Below are positions 1 to 6,567 of a DNA stretch of 8,572 nt, in pieces. The notes under the pieces are model-generated. The model did not search any database and was not told the DNA's origin. It was given only the letters and a program-made list of their open reading frames with translations. Each line of letters opens with the position of its first letter. Within the stretch, counting starts at the first letter, position 1. Origin of the DNA: Planctomycetota bacterium (lineage in GTDB: Bacteria > Planctomycetota > Brocadiia > Brocadiales > Bathyanammoxibiaceae); contig JAUVQR010000046.1 of NCBI GenBank assembly GCA_030598065.1, positions 1 through 8,572 on the forward strand, in the 5' to 3' direction. A program made the translations under genes and the position numbers.

Positions 1-26
1 CCAGAGGCGCAAAGACGGGTATATCT

Positions 27-713
27 CTAAGGGTTTTCTTTGCCATTTTTTATCAAGAAATTGTATACTTCTAACGAGGCGCCAATAACCAGTGAGATGT
101 ATGCTATCTTCATTACTTCACCAGCCAGTTTTTGTGACTCCAAGAGATAGGTTAGTGCAGATATAATGATACACGCGAACCCAACATAAAAAGGGATAAC
201 GTTTACATTTTCCCGCAGGTATTGAACCTTGCTTTCCAGGGAATCGTAGATAATAGGCGGTATAAATCTCTTAATGTTCGATAGTTCTTGACGTCCAAAG
301 AGGAGTATATTAAACCATACAAGCACTGCAGCAACAAGCGACGTAGTGCACAGTATCCCTATCACCTGTAAGCCTCTATTATAGGAAATCAGGTTAATTA
401 TTATGGCATGAATGGCTATAATTACAGTTAGCTCCGGGTGAAACGCCAGCTGTTTATTCTTTGTAAACGCTATTCTACCGAGTTGAAGGAACAAGAATAA
501 TCCACAACTTAGAGGTAGGATATCCTTTAAATATCCCCTGCTGGACATCAGGAAGTGGTACTTATCATAATGATGTAACCAAAATTCTTTGTAACTATTA
601 AAGACAATGACGAAGGCTAAAAAGAGCGCAGCCGTATTGAATACCGCCACAAGGGTACTGCAGTTATAAAAGGATGTTATCTTTTTTATAATTGCGAACA
701 CTGGTATCACCAC
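27..713 (-). CDS. Six-helix integral membrane protein of unknown function
   Basis: I do not recognise this 228-residue protein. Hydrophobic segments at about residues 21-39, 64-80, 95-110, 115-139, 172-191 and 200-219 suggest six membrane helices. The loop at 141-171 is polar and charged (RQELSNIKRF, then ESKVQYLREN), and the tail is short and basic (IKNGKENP). No catalytic motif or conserved family signature is visible. The start is a GTG at 713; an in-frame TGA lies seven codons upstream, so little extension is possible. The ribosome binding site is weak. It lies downstream of manC on the same strand with a gap of 168 bases, so it may be the last gene of a polysaccharide operon, perhaps a membrane component of export or attachment, but that is only context. 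Its codons are distinctly more AT-rich than those of the epimerase and manC, which could mean separate acquisition. The gene is probably real; its function is unknown. Confidence 0.7.
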   Translation of the reverse strand: MVIPVFAIIKKITSFYNCSTLVAVFNTAALFLAFVIVFNSYKEFWLHHYDKYHFLMSSRGYLKDILPLSCGLFLFLQLGRIAFTKNKQLAFHPELTVIIAIHAIIINLISYNRGLQVIGILCTTSLVAAVLVWFNILLFGRQELSNIKRFIPPIIYDSLESKVQYLRENVNVIPFYVGFACIIISALTYLLESQKLAGEVMKIAYISLVIGASLEVYNFLIKNGKENP

Positions 714-881
714 TAAAGGCGTTGAGTCTCAAAGTATCTTGGAGAAGAATCTCCCGTTACACGTTTGGCCTGCCCTTCGGCGACGCCCGCAAGCCTATGC
801 TCGGGCTGTATTTCTGAAGCTGTTATAGCCAAACTTACGAAATAATGCCGGCGTCTGTTTCTACAGGATAACCAACAAATG
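714..881. other. Intergenic gap with a small hairpin
   Basis: This gap lies between the end of manC and the start of the membrane protein gene. It holds an imperfect hairpin at about 787-812 (gcccg pairing with cgggc, plus an inner agc/gct) without a T-tract. A weak ATAAC/GTTAT stem sits just after the manC stop. The only -10-like hexamer on the minus strand (TATAAC, 827-822) has no matching -35, so I do not call a promoter. I see no RNA gene or repeat copy here. Confidence 0.3.
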
Positions 882-1958
882 TTATAGGTGCCCCTTGTGT
901 CCTTGCAACTCTAACTCCTTTACGAGTTGTCTGATGTCGGAAGACTTGTTCTTGTCACACACAAGGGTTGCGTCCGCTGTATGTACTATTATCAGATCTT
1001 TTACCCCTATTGTTGAAACCAGATGACCATGATTGCCAATTATTATGCAGCCGTGAGTGTCAATGCCTATATGCTTCCCGGTAATGCTGTTATGGCCTTT
1101 TTGGTACAAAGCTTCAAAGGTGCACCAATTCCCAAAATCATGGCATGCGAAGTCCGCCTCTATGGCCCATACGTTTTTTGCCTTTTCCATGACGCCATAA
1201 TCAATTGATCTGGCCGGCAAGCGCTTGTAATCTCTTCTCCATTTCTCAAGTTTCAGCCCTTTTCTGTCTTTAAGCTTGGAGAGGACCTTGAAATGTTGGG
1301 GCATGAATTCTTCAATGGCATTTAGGATTACACCGGTGCGCCAAACAAACATACCACTGTTCCAATAGAAATCTTTGTTCTTATAAAACCTCTGGGCCGT
1401 CTTAAGATCGGGCTTCTCCTTAAAGGCCTTCACTTTAAACGTTTTGCGGTTTTTTGATGACGAAGTTTCCTTTCCTCTTTGTATGTATCCGTATTGCGTG
1501 CTGGGCTCGGTAGGTTTCAATCCGTAAGTCACCAGGACATCCTTTTCGTCGGCCAGTCTCATTGCAGCATTTAATGCGCTGATAAACTTTCGTTTCGGTT
1601 TTACGATTTGATCTGAAGAAAGGATCGCCATAATTGAGCCGGGATATTCGCTTTCAATCACCTTGGCTGCAAGGCCGATGCATGCGGCCGTATTGCGGCC
1701 CGCAGGCTCGACAAGGAAATTCTTCCCGGGAACCTCTGGAAGCTGAGCCTTTATGTGCTTCATGTGCTTTTCTGCCGCAACGACAACAATCTCTTCTGGG
1801 CTCAGCCTGGGAACGAGAAGGTCATACGTCTCCTGAATGCTTGTCTTATTACCCAGGGCCTTCAAGAATTGCTTGGGCTTTGCAGACCTGCTTAATGGCC
1901 ATAGCCGCGTCCCCGATCCGCCGGCCATGATTACCGCGAAGCTTTTTCTTTTTAGCAT
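882..1958 (-). CDS. manC: Mannose-1-phosphate guanylyltransferase (GDP-mannose pyrophosphorylase)
   Basis: This cytoplasmic enzyme joins mannose 1-phosphate and GTP to give GDP-mannose and pyrophosphate, supplying mannose-derived sugars for surface glycans. The 358-residue product has the nucleotidyltransferase signature GGSGTRLWP at 13-21, KPKQF at 27-31, EPAGRNTAA at 84-92, FKEKPD at 179-184, WNSGMF at 199-204 and SIDYGVMEKA at 251-260. It then has a short C-terminal beta region ending near CDKNKSSDIRQLV. There is no fused phosphomannose isomerase domain, so it is the single-domain form. The usual GWxDxGxW stretch reads ACHDFGNW (271-278): the aspartate and last tryptophan remain, but the first tryptophan is a cysteine. 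I chose the ATG at 1958 because homology begins there. An in-frame extension to 2033 (TTG) would run through a good promoter. GGGGAG sits immediately before the ATG, an unusually tight spacing. Family assignment is strong; GDP-mannose specificity is inferred from overall similarity. Confidence 0.9.
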   Translation of the reverse strand: MLKRKSFAVIMAGGSGTRLWPLSRSAKPKQFLKALGNKTSIQETYDLLVPRLSPEEIVVVAAEKHMKHIKAQLPEVPGKNFLVEPAGRNTAACIGLAAKVIESEYPGSIMAILSSDQIVKPKRKFISALNAAMRLADEKDVLVTYGLKPTEPSTQYGYIQRGKETSSSKNRKTFKVKAFKEKPDLKTAQRFYKNKDFYWNSGMFVWRTGVILNAIEEFMPQHFKVLSKLKDRKGLKLEKWRRDYKRLPARSIDYGVMEKAKNVWAIEADFACHDFGNWCTFEALYQKGHNSITGKHIGIDTHGCIIIGNHGHLVSTIGVKDLIIVHTADATLVCDKNKSSDIRQLVKELELQGHKGHL

Positions 1959-2236
1959 CTCCCCGTCCGCGCAAGGTACGGTAAGTTCATTACAAATAAA
2001 AATCCATTCTAGCATGCTTAATTTGGCTTTCAAGCCAGAATCCCACGAATTGCTCTATCCGGGGAGAGATCACTATTTCTTCATTAAGATAGGCCTTTAC
2101 AGTGGAGCGTTCTGCCTCGCGACGTTCGGGAATGTACTTAAAATAGGCGCGAACCTTACGGTCGCTACTGCTCTCAACACCGATGAGTGAAGAGGAGGGT
2201 GTTTCGGCGCAGTCCATGTGTTGGCTGTTGGGCAGA
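1959..2236. other. Gap between epimerase and manC
   Basis: This 278-base gap holds the manC promoter at its left end. A minus-strand frame of 84 codons (2244-1990) runs through it, with a TTG first codon inside the epimerase gene and an internal ATG at codon 10. Its product resembles nothing I know, and its end overlaps the manC promoter, so I do not call it a gene. It could be the remnant of a small lost gene. No terminator hairpin is evident after the epimerase stop. Confidence 0.3.
2006..2033 (-). promoter_or_regulatory. Predicted sigma70 promoter of manC
   Basis: On the minus strand a TTGAAA -35 box (2033-2028) is followed after 16 bases by TAGAAT (2011-2006); each box matches the consensus at five of six positions. 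Transcription would start near 1999, giving a leader of about 40 bases before the manC ATG at 1958. This supports the shorter manC start and suggests manC can be transcribed independently of the epimerase upstream. Confidence 0.55.
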
Positions 2237-3178
2237 CTATACAACCACCTTTGATAGAAACGAATCCCACGTATTCTGCAGCCCTTCTTTAAATCCTACC
2301 TTGGCTGTATAGCCGAGCAGCTCCTTTGCCTTGGTTGTATCCGCCTGGGTGCGCCTGGGGTCCCCATCACGTGGCTTCGTGTGAGAATAGCGTAAGGGCT
2401 TACCTGCAATCTCCTCTATTCCATGCACAATGTCCATCACAGTGTATATCTTTCCATTGCCCACGTTAAATGAGTGGCCTGCCGCTTTTGGCGCCTTGGC
2501 GGCGAGGAGGGTTGCCCCGACCGTGTCAGAGATATAGGTAAAGTCCCTGGATTGCAATCCGTCACCATGTACCTTTACGGTATCATCATTCATGGCGCAA
2601 GTCATGAATAAGGGAATGACATTCGCATATTGCGATTTTGGGTCTTGCCGGGGGCCGAATACGTTAAAGTACCGCAGAGACACGGTTTCAAGCCCGTATA
2701 CCTGATAGAACACGCTACAGTAGTACTCACCCGCAACCTTTGAGACGGCGTAGGGAGAAATAGGGCGAGGTAGCAACGCCTCGCTCTGCGGAAAAACCTC
2801 CTGGTTTCCATACACAGAGGAGGACGACACAAATACCACACGCTTGACTCCGGCATCTCTTGAGGCCAGCAGTACATTTAGTGTGCCGTTTATGTTATTA
2901 TTATTACAGCCGACGGGATCGTCTATTGAGAGAGGAACGGATCGCTGGGCCGCAACGTGTATGACGTAATCTGTGCCGCTGACGGCCTTCTTAACTGAGT
3001 CCATATCCTTGATATCCGCATTCATAAGCTCGAAATCGGAGTTAAATGGCTCCAGGTTTACCTTCTTTCCGGTGGAGAAATTGTCGAGAACCCTCACATC
3101 TTCCCCGTTTCGCAAAAGCGTTTCAACCATGTGAGAGCCAATAAATCCTGCACCACCGGTAACCAGGTAGCTTACCAT
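2237..3178 (-). CDS. NAD-dependent nucleotide-sugar 4-epimerase (extended SDR family, WbpP/GalE-like)
   Basis: The 313-residue product is an extended short-chain dehydrogenase/reductase that most likely inverts C4 of a UDP-sugar using tightly bound NAD in the cytoplasm. The Rossmann signature GGAGFIGSH is at 8-16, the acidic residue after strand 2 is in VLDNFSTG (30-37), the catalytic serine region SSSSVYG is at 118-124, and the YxxxK pair is Y143/K147 (SPYAVSK). RYFNVFGPRQDP (169-180) followed by YANVIP is wording I associate with the WbpP/TviC group acting on UDP-GlcNAc or its uronic acid, rather than classical GalE. Substrate therefore remains open, and UDP-glucuronate 4-epimerase is an alternative. 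The ATG at 3178 has GGAGG eight bases upstream. A TTG five codons earlier overlaps that site and is unlikely to be used. Length is normal for the family. Position upstream of manC on the same strand fits surface-polysaccharide sugar supply. Confidence 0.9.
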   Translation of the reverse strand: MVSYLVTGGAGFIGSHMVETLLRNGEDVRVLDNFSTGKKVNLEPFNSDFELMNADIKDMDSVKKAVSGTDYVIHVAAQRSVPLSIDDPVGCNNNNINGTLNVLLASRDAGVKRVVFVSSSSVYGNQEVFPQSEALLPRPISPYAVSKVAGEYYCSVFYQVYGLETVSLRYFNVFGPRQDPKSQYANVIPLFMTCAMNDDTVKVHGDGLQSRDFTYISDTVGATLLAAKAPKAAGHSFNVGNGKIYTVMDIVHGIEEIAGKPLRYSHTKPRDGDPRRTQADTTKAKELLGYTAKVGFKEGLQNTWDSFLSKVVV

Positions 3179-3185
3179 ATAAACA

Positions 3186-3192
3186 GCCTCCA
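3186..3192 (-). promoter_or_regulatory. Ribosome binding site deciding the epimerase start
   Basis: A GGAGG on the minus strand lies eight bases before the ATG at 3178. It overlaps the in-frame TTG at 3193, so it points to ATG 3178 as the true start. The N-terminal wording MVSYLVTGGAGFIG also fits the usual beginning of this family. Confidence 0.6.
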
Positions 3193-3274
3193 AAAATTCA
3201 AAGCCAAAAAAGAAAGGATGTACTTATAGATATAGTCTTTACATACACAGGAAAAACCATTAAAATCGCAAAAA

Positions 3275-3303
3275 ATTATAACAGTATGAAAAACTGGAGT
3301 CAA
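3275..3303 (-). promoter_or_regulatory. Predicted sigma70 promoter of the epimerase gene
   Basis: On the minus strand TTGACT (3303-3298) is followed after exactly 17 bases by a perfect TATAAT (3280-3275). Transcription would begin near 3268, leaving a leader of about 90 bases before the epimerase ATG at 3178. This is one of the best housekeeping-type promoters in the window. It argues that the small open frames covering this stretch (3385-3260 and 3372-3172) are not genes. Confidence 0.65.
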
Positions 3304-3787
3304 GGCAGAAAAGCCGAGAGCGTAGGCGCCTAAAATGCGCTTCACGATGAAATAGCTTGCCCCAATTGCCATTATAAATTTTCACTATCTCCTCCAGGAA
3401 GCATTAAGTGAATCGATAGCCCCTACATAAGTGTTTGCGATATACTTCTTTAAGGCAATATACAATGCTTCTTTTAGAGACAGGTTTCCCCCATCCTACT
3501 GTCACACTGATTGACAAATAAAACCATAGGATGGCCTGTAAAATGCCTAAAGACACAAAATGTGCGGTCATACGTAACCCCTAACAGAACAAACTACTTG
3601 AAAATAGACGGCAAAGTTGATAGCCTCTTCGAAAGGAATTCTCAATACATTGGTTTCAGGTCGAGACCTGGTAGACCCGTCTATATTGCGTAAAATGAGT
3701 TTTTTCAAGCAGCCCCGGAAACATTGCGGGAGACGCCCGACGCGTCACCAACGTCCTTTTCCGGCAGCAACAAGGAGGCATCTTTAA
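3304..3787. other. Divergent intergenic region, no convincing gene
   Basis: This stretch separates the minus-strand sugar genes from the plus-strand exported protein. A 41-codon frame on the minus strand (GTG at 3385, stop ending at 3260) has a good GGAGGAG upstream, but it contains the epimerase promoter and has no recognisable product. A 60-codon frame on the plus strand (3511-3693) has no ribosome binding site. There is an 8-base inverted repeat, CCATCCTA at 3491-3498 and TAGGATGG at 3527-3534, and a tight one, CAGGTC/GACCTG, at 3657-3670. A TTGACA at 3511 has no partner -10 at usable distance. I cannot place the promoter of the gene at 3788. Confidence 0.35.
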
Positions 3788-4399
3788 ATGTCCGTCTGTA
3801 AACACAATCTATGTAAGAGGTGGGTGGTTACCACCCTGTCCGCATTCATACTCACCATACTTATAAACGCCTGCGCGTCCGTCCTGGCAGCACCTCCCGG
3901 AAGCCCGTTTAACTATCTTGACGATGAAGACAAGGCGCGCGTGGTAAAGATACTACAGGACGTCTCAAAACGCAGTAACCAGCCGACGCGCGAGACCCAT
4001 AGGGAGTTCTGGGTCATATGGGAGAAGTACAAGCGCTGGCCGGAGTCGGATATAGAAGACCTGAGGGACTGGCTTGTAGGGCCCTCACTGATATACATGA
4101 CATACGTCTGGCAGGACGCGATGGATTCACTGAAGACCCGCACGCCGCAGAAGAGCTCCGCAAGGGCCAAGTACGAGAAACGGATACTGGCCCTCGGTGT
4201 CCTGAAGGTGTCCGACATCGAGAAGAACGACGAAATGATTGAGAAGGTCGCATACCGGCAACCGCTTACTACCGAGGACGGGCAAGAGTACGTGGTCGAG
4301 GAGGCGGGTATAGCGCTGGTCATGACCAGCCTTATGGACGCCGACAAGAGGGTAAACCGCCTCTTCAACAAGGTATACATAGAACCCCCGCAACAGTAA
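3788..4399 (+). CDS. Exported protein of unknown function
   Basis: I do not recognise this 203-residue protein. It has a clear export signal: basic residues at 5-11, a hydrophobic core at about 12-27, and a possible signal peptidase I site after VLA (32-34). A cysteine at 29 preceded by INA could instead be a poor lipobox, because asparagine at -2 is atypical. The mature part is highly charged and looks mostly helical (for example DDEDKARVVKILQDVSKR at about 45-62). It contains several tryptophans (75, 78, 84, 95, 108) and no obvious catalytic or metal motif. The ATG at 3788 is well supported by AAGGAGG nine bases upstream. It stands alone between the sugar genes and groEL, followed by a double-hairpin repeat element. 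Periplasmic or lipid-anchored location is predicted; function is unknown. Confidence 0.75.
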   Translation: MSVCKHNLCKRWVVTTLSAFILTILINACASVLAAPPGSPFNYLDDEDKARVVKILQDVSKRSNQPTRETHREFWVIWEKYKRWPESDIEDLRDWLVGPSLIYMTYVWQDAMDSLKTRTPQKSSARAKYEKRILALGVLKVSDIEKNDEMIEKVAYRQPLTTEDGQEYVVEEAGIALVMTSLMDADKRVNRLFNKVYIEPPQQ

Positions 4400-4419
4400 T
4401 ACGCTGACATTCTGAGTTA

Positions 4420-4487
4420 CGTAGGGGCAGGCCCCCGTGCCTGCCCTTGACATTTCTACGGGCAACCCACAGGGGGTTGCCCCTACG
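4420..4487. repeat. 68-bp double-hairpin repeat-like element
   Basis: The element is bounded by a perfect 10-base inverted repeat, cgtaggggca at 4420-4429 and tgcccctacg at 4478-4487. It contains two independent hairpins. Hairpin 1 pairs gggcaggc (4425-4432) with gcctgccc (4439-4446) around a 6-base loop. Hairpin 2 pairs gggcaaccc (4460-4468) with gggttgccc (4474-4482) around a 5-base loop. The GTAGGGGC...GCCCCTAC ends resemble dispersed REP- or MITE-like intergenic palindromes seen in many environmental genomes. It starts 20 bases after the stop of the exported protein gene and could also serve as a transcription barrier. Whether it is repeated elsewhere cannot be told from this window. Confidence 0.6.
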
Positions 4488-4574
4488 ACGTCCGGTGCGG
4501 TGACCGGGCGCTATACAAATGAACCAGAAATAACCAAATCCCTGCCAATTTGACAGCCGTTGGGGAACAGGCCG

Positions 4575-4600
4575 GCATCTATAAGCCACACTTAAGATGC
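4575..4600. promoter_or_regulatory. Candidate enhancer (activator) site upstream of groEL
   Basis: An inverted repeat of GCATCT (4575-4580) and AGATGC (4595-4600) with 14 bases between is centred about 92 bases before the predicted sigma54 start. Sigma54 promoters need an enhancer-binding activator, and such sites commonly lie in this distance range. The role is inferred from position and symmetry only; a 6-base inverted repeat can occur by chance. Confidence 0.3.
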
Positions 4601-4652
4601 TGCAAATACTATATTTAACTACATGCGTCCACGCCGTGACCCCGTCAGATAT

Positions 4653-4670
4653 TTGGCACTGAGTTTGCAT
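4653..4670 (+). promoter_or_regulatory. Predicted sigma54 (RpoN) -24/-12 promoter of groEL
   Basis: The sequence TTGGCAC (4653-4659), five bases, then TTGCA (4665-4669) fits the sigma54 consensus TGGCACG-N4-TTGCA/T. The invariant GG (4655-4656) and GC (4667-4668) are separated by exactly ten bases, as required. Transcription would start near 4680, about 31 bases before the groEL ATG, with GGAGG at 4701-4705. No CIRCE inverted repeat (TTAGCACTC-N9-GAGTGCTAA) is present in the upstream region, so HrcA control is not supported. Confidence 0.65.
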
Positions 4671-4710
4671 ATATTGTAGAAGAGATTTTATATAGAAAGA
4701 GGAGGTAGAA

Positions 4711-6351
4711 ATGCCAGCTAAGAAGATAGTGTTCAGCCAGGAGGCCTGGGAGGCCGTCCGAGACGGTATAAAACAACTCTCAGACGCCGTAAAGATAACC
4801 CTCGGCCCCAGAGGCCGTAACGTTATACTGCAAAAGAGCTTCGGCTCCCCCACAATAACCAAGGACGGGGTGTCGGTCGCCAAAGAGATAGAGCTGGAAG
4901 ACCACCTGGAGAATATCGGCGCGCAGATGGTAAAGTCGGTATCAGCCAAGACCAGCGACGTGGCCGGAGACGGCACCACCACCGCAACGGTGCTGGCTGA
5001 GGCTATATTCACCGAGGGGCTCAAGAACGTGACGGCCGGCGCAAACGCCATGGCCGTGAAGCGCGGTATCGACAAGGGTGTCAACCGCGTGATTGACAAG
5101 CTGAAACAGATGAGCACCCCCGTGAAGGGCCGCAAGGAGATTGAACAGGTGGCCACCGTCGCCTCAAACCATGACCCCGAGATAGGCAAGATTATCGCCG
5201 ACGCGATGGAAAAGGTGGGCAAGGACGGCGTAATCACCGTGGAGGAGGGGAAGAGCCTGGAGACCACAGTTCGGTGGATTGAGGGGCTTCAGTTCGACAA
5301 GGGTTATCTCTCCCCGTACTTCATAACCGACCCGAAGAGCATGGAGGCCGTCCTGGAAGAACCGTTCATACTGATACACGAAAAGAAGATAACGACCGCG
5401 AAGGCTATAGTGCCCATCCTCGAGCAGGTGGCGCAGCAGGGGAAACCCCTGCTGGTAATATCTGAAGACCTGGAGGGAGAGGCGCTGACGTTGACAGTGG
5501 TCAACAAGCTCCGCGGCGTGCTGAAGTGTGCCGCCGTTAAGGCCCCGGGATTTGGGGATAAGCGGAAGGCCATGCTTGACGACATCGCCATCCTTACCGG
5601 GGGAAGGGCCATATTTGAGGACCTGGGCACAAACCTGGAGGAAATTACGCTGAACGACCTTGGCAGGGCGAAGAAGGTGGTCATAGAGAAGGAGAACACG
5701 ACTATCGTCGAGGGCGCGGGCGACACCAAAACCATTCAGGGCCGTATATAACAGATACGGAACGAGATAAGCGCGTCTACTTCCGACTACGACAGTGAGA
5801 AGCTGGAGGAGAGGCTGGCCAAGCTGGCCGGCGGAGTGGCGCAGATTGAGGTAGGCGCCGCTACGGAGAGCGAGATGAAAGAGAAGAAGGCCAGGGTGGA
5901 AGATGCCCTCCACGCCACTCGCGCGGCGGTAGAGGAAGGCATACTGCCGGGTGGCGGGGTAGCGCTCCTAAGGTCCATCGCGGTGCTCGACCGGCTGAAA
6001 CTAAAGGGCGATGAGGCGACCGGCGTGGACATCCTCTGCCGCGCGCTGAAGGCCCCCACCTCCCAGATAGCAGACAACGCTGGGTACCATGGGCCGGTAG
6101 TGGTGGAAAAGGTCCTCGACGGCACCGACAACTTCGGTTATGACGCAAGCAAGAACAAGTACTGCGACATGATAAAGGAAGGTATCCTCGACCCGACCAA
6201 AGTGGTCAGATGCGCGCTTCAAAACGCCGCCAGCGTGTCAACTCTCCTATTGACCACAGACGCCCTGGTGGGGCAGATACCCGAGAAGAAAAAGGCGGCA
6301 CCGGCAATGCCAGGCGGATACGGCGGCGGCGGATACGGCGACATGTATTAA
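4711..6351 (+). pseudogene. groEL: Chaperonin GroEL (Hsp60), full length but interrupted by an in-frame TAA
   Basis: GroEL forms the double-ring ATP-driven folding chamber of the cytoplasm. The frame spans 546 codons. Key ATPase residues fall at exactly the E. coli numbers: D52 (KDG), D87 in GDGTTT, and D398 in RVEDAL; GGG of the ILPGGGVAL motif follows at about 415. Codon 347 (5749-5751) is TAA. Before it the product ends ...TIQGRI, and directly after it the frame resumes with QIRNEISASTSDYD, where intact homologues carry an ordinary residue. So the frame reads 4711-5751, then 5752-6351, with no insertion or deletion. The shorter product would end inside the apical domain and lose the second half of the ATPase domain. 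The tail is GGYGGGGYGDMY instead of the usual GGM repeats. ATG 4711 has GGAGG five bases upstream. No groES lies beside it. Everything else is well conserved, so the stop is either very recent or a sequencing error. Confidence 0.9.
5749..5751 (+). other. In-frame TAA stop at groEL codon 347
   Basis: The context is cgt ata TAA cag ata cgg. A single base change from CAA, AAA or GAA (Gln, Lys, Glu) would create it. The preceding and following codons align without a gap to the GroEL segment that reads GRVAQIR in E. coli, so this is a point nonsense change and not a frameshift. Other genes here use TAA as a genuine terminator (manC, hsp20, the exported protein and groEL itself), which argues against TAA being reassigned. 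Confidence 0.9.
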
Positions 6352-6365
6352 CAGCCCTGACGAGA

Positions 6366-6401
6366 GGGTGTGGGACAACGACCCGCAAAAAACCCACACC
6401 C
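6366..6401 (+). terminator. Terminator-like hairpin after groEL
   Basis: A perfect 9-base stem pairs gggtgtggg (6366-6374) with cccacaccc (6393-6401) around an 18-base loop, beginning 14 bases after the groEL stop. An outer agag/ctct pairing can extend it past a short bulge. The following tract (ctcttt) is only weakly T-rich, so intrinsic termination is plausible but not certain. It would separate groEL transcripts from hsp20-lon. Confidence 0.45.
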
Positions 6402-6484
6402 GAACTCTTTCGCCTTCGCCCGCCCGGATACCCCTCTCACCCCCGGCAGCACCTCACCCATCAGCCGCCCACGGTAAAAAGTTT

Positions 6485-6513
6485 TTGAATTTTGCGCCTG
6501 CCTATGGTAGACT
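6485..6513 (+). promoter_or_regulatory. Possible promoter of hsp20-lon
   Basis: TTGAAT (6485-6490) is followed after 17 bases by TAGACT (6508-6513), each box matching the sigma70 consensus at four of six positions. Transcription would start near 6520, about 48 bases before the hsp20 ATG. A nearby TGGCAC-TTTG-TTGAA (from 6514) resembles a sigma54 site but has the wrong spacing and lacks the GC, so I do not accept it. Confidence 0.35.
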
Positions 6514-6567
6514 GGCACTTTGTTGAAAGCTCTAAGTGACCTTAAATACTACTGTTAGGGACTTGTA

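Noticed and set aside
1990..2244. 84-codon minus-strand frame between the epimerase and manC
   Set aside because: It starts at a TTG inside the epimerase gene, shows no family resemblance, and overlaps the predicted manC promoter.
3172..3385. Small minus-strand frames (66 codons from 3372; 41 codons from a GTG at 3385 with GGAGGAG)
   Set aside because: A near-perfect sigma70 promoter for the epimerase lies inside both, and the products look like translated intergenic DNA. The GGAGGAG before the GTG is the only point in favour.
3511..3693. 60-codon plus-strand frame
   Set aside because: No ribosome binding site, no promoter at proper distance and no recognisable product.
3536..3788. GG-N10-GC match near 3533 as a sigma54 promoter for the exported protein gene
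   Set aside because: Only TGGC and TGC match, it lies about 240 bases from the ATG, and such a minimal match is expected by chance.
4488..4710. CIRCE/HrcA operator upstream of groEL
   Set aside because: No TTAGCACTC...GAGTGCTAA inverted repeat is present; the partly similar ggcactgagt is part of the sigma54 element.
5749..5751. Programmed readthrough or reassignment of TAA in groEL
   Set aside because: Several other genes in the window end at TAA as true stops, and no recoding structure is apparent. Mutation or error is the simpler explanation.
6514..6530. Second sigma54 promoter in front of hsp20
   Set aside because: TGGCAC is present, but the downstream half is TTGAA with spacing one base short, and the essential GC is missing.
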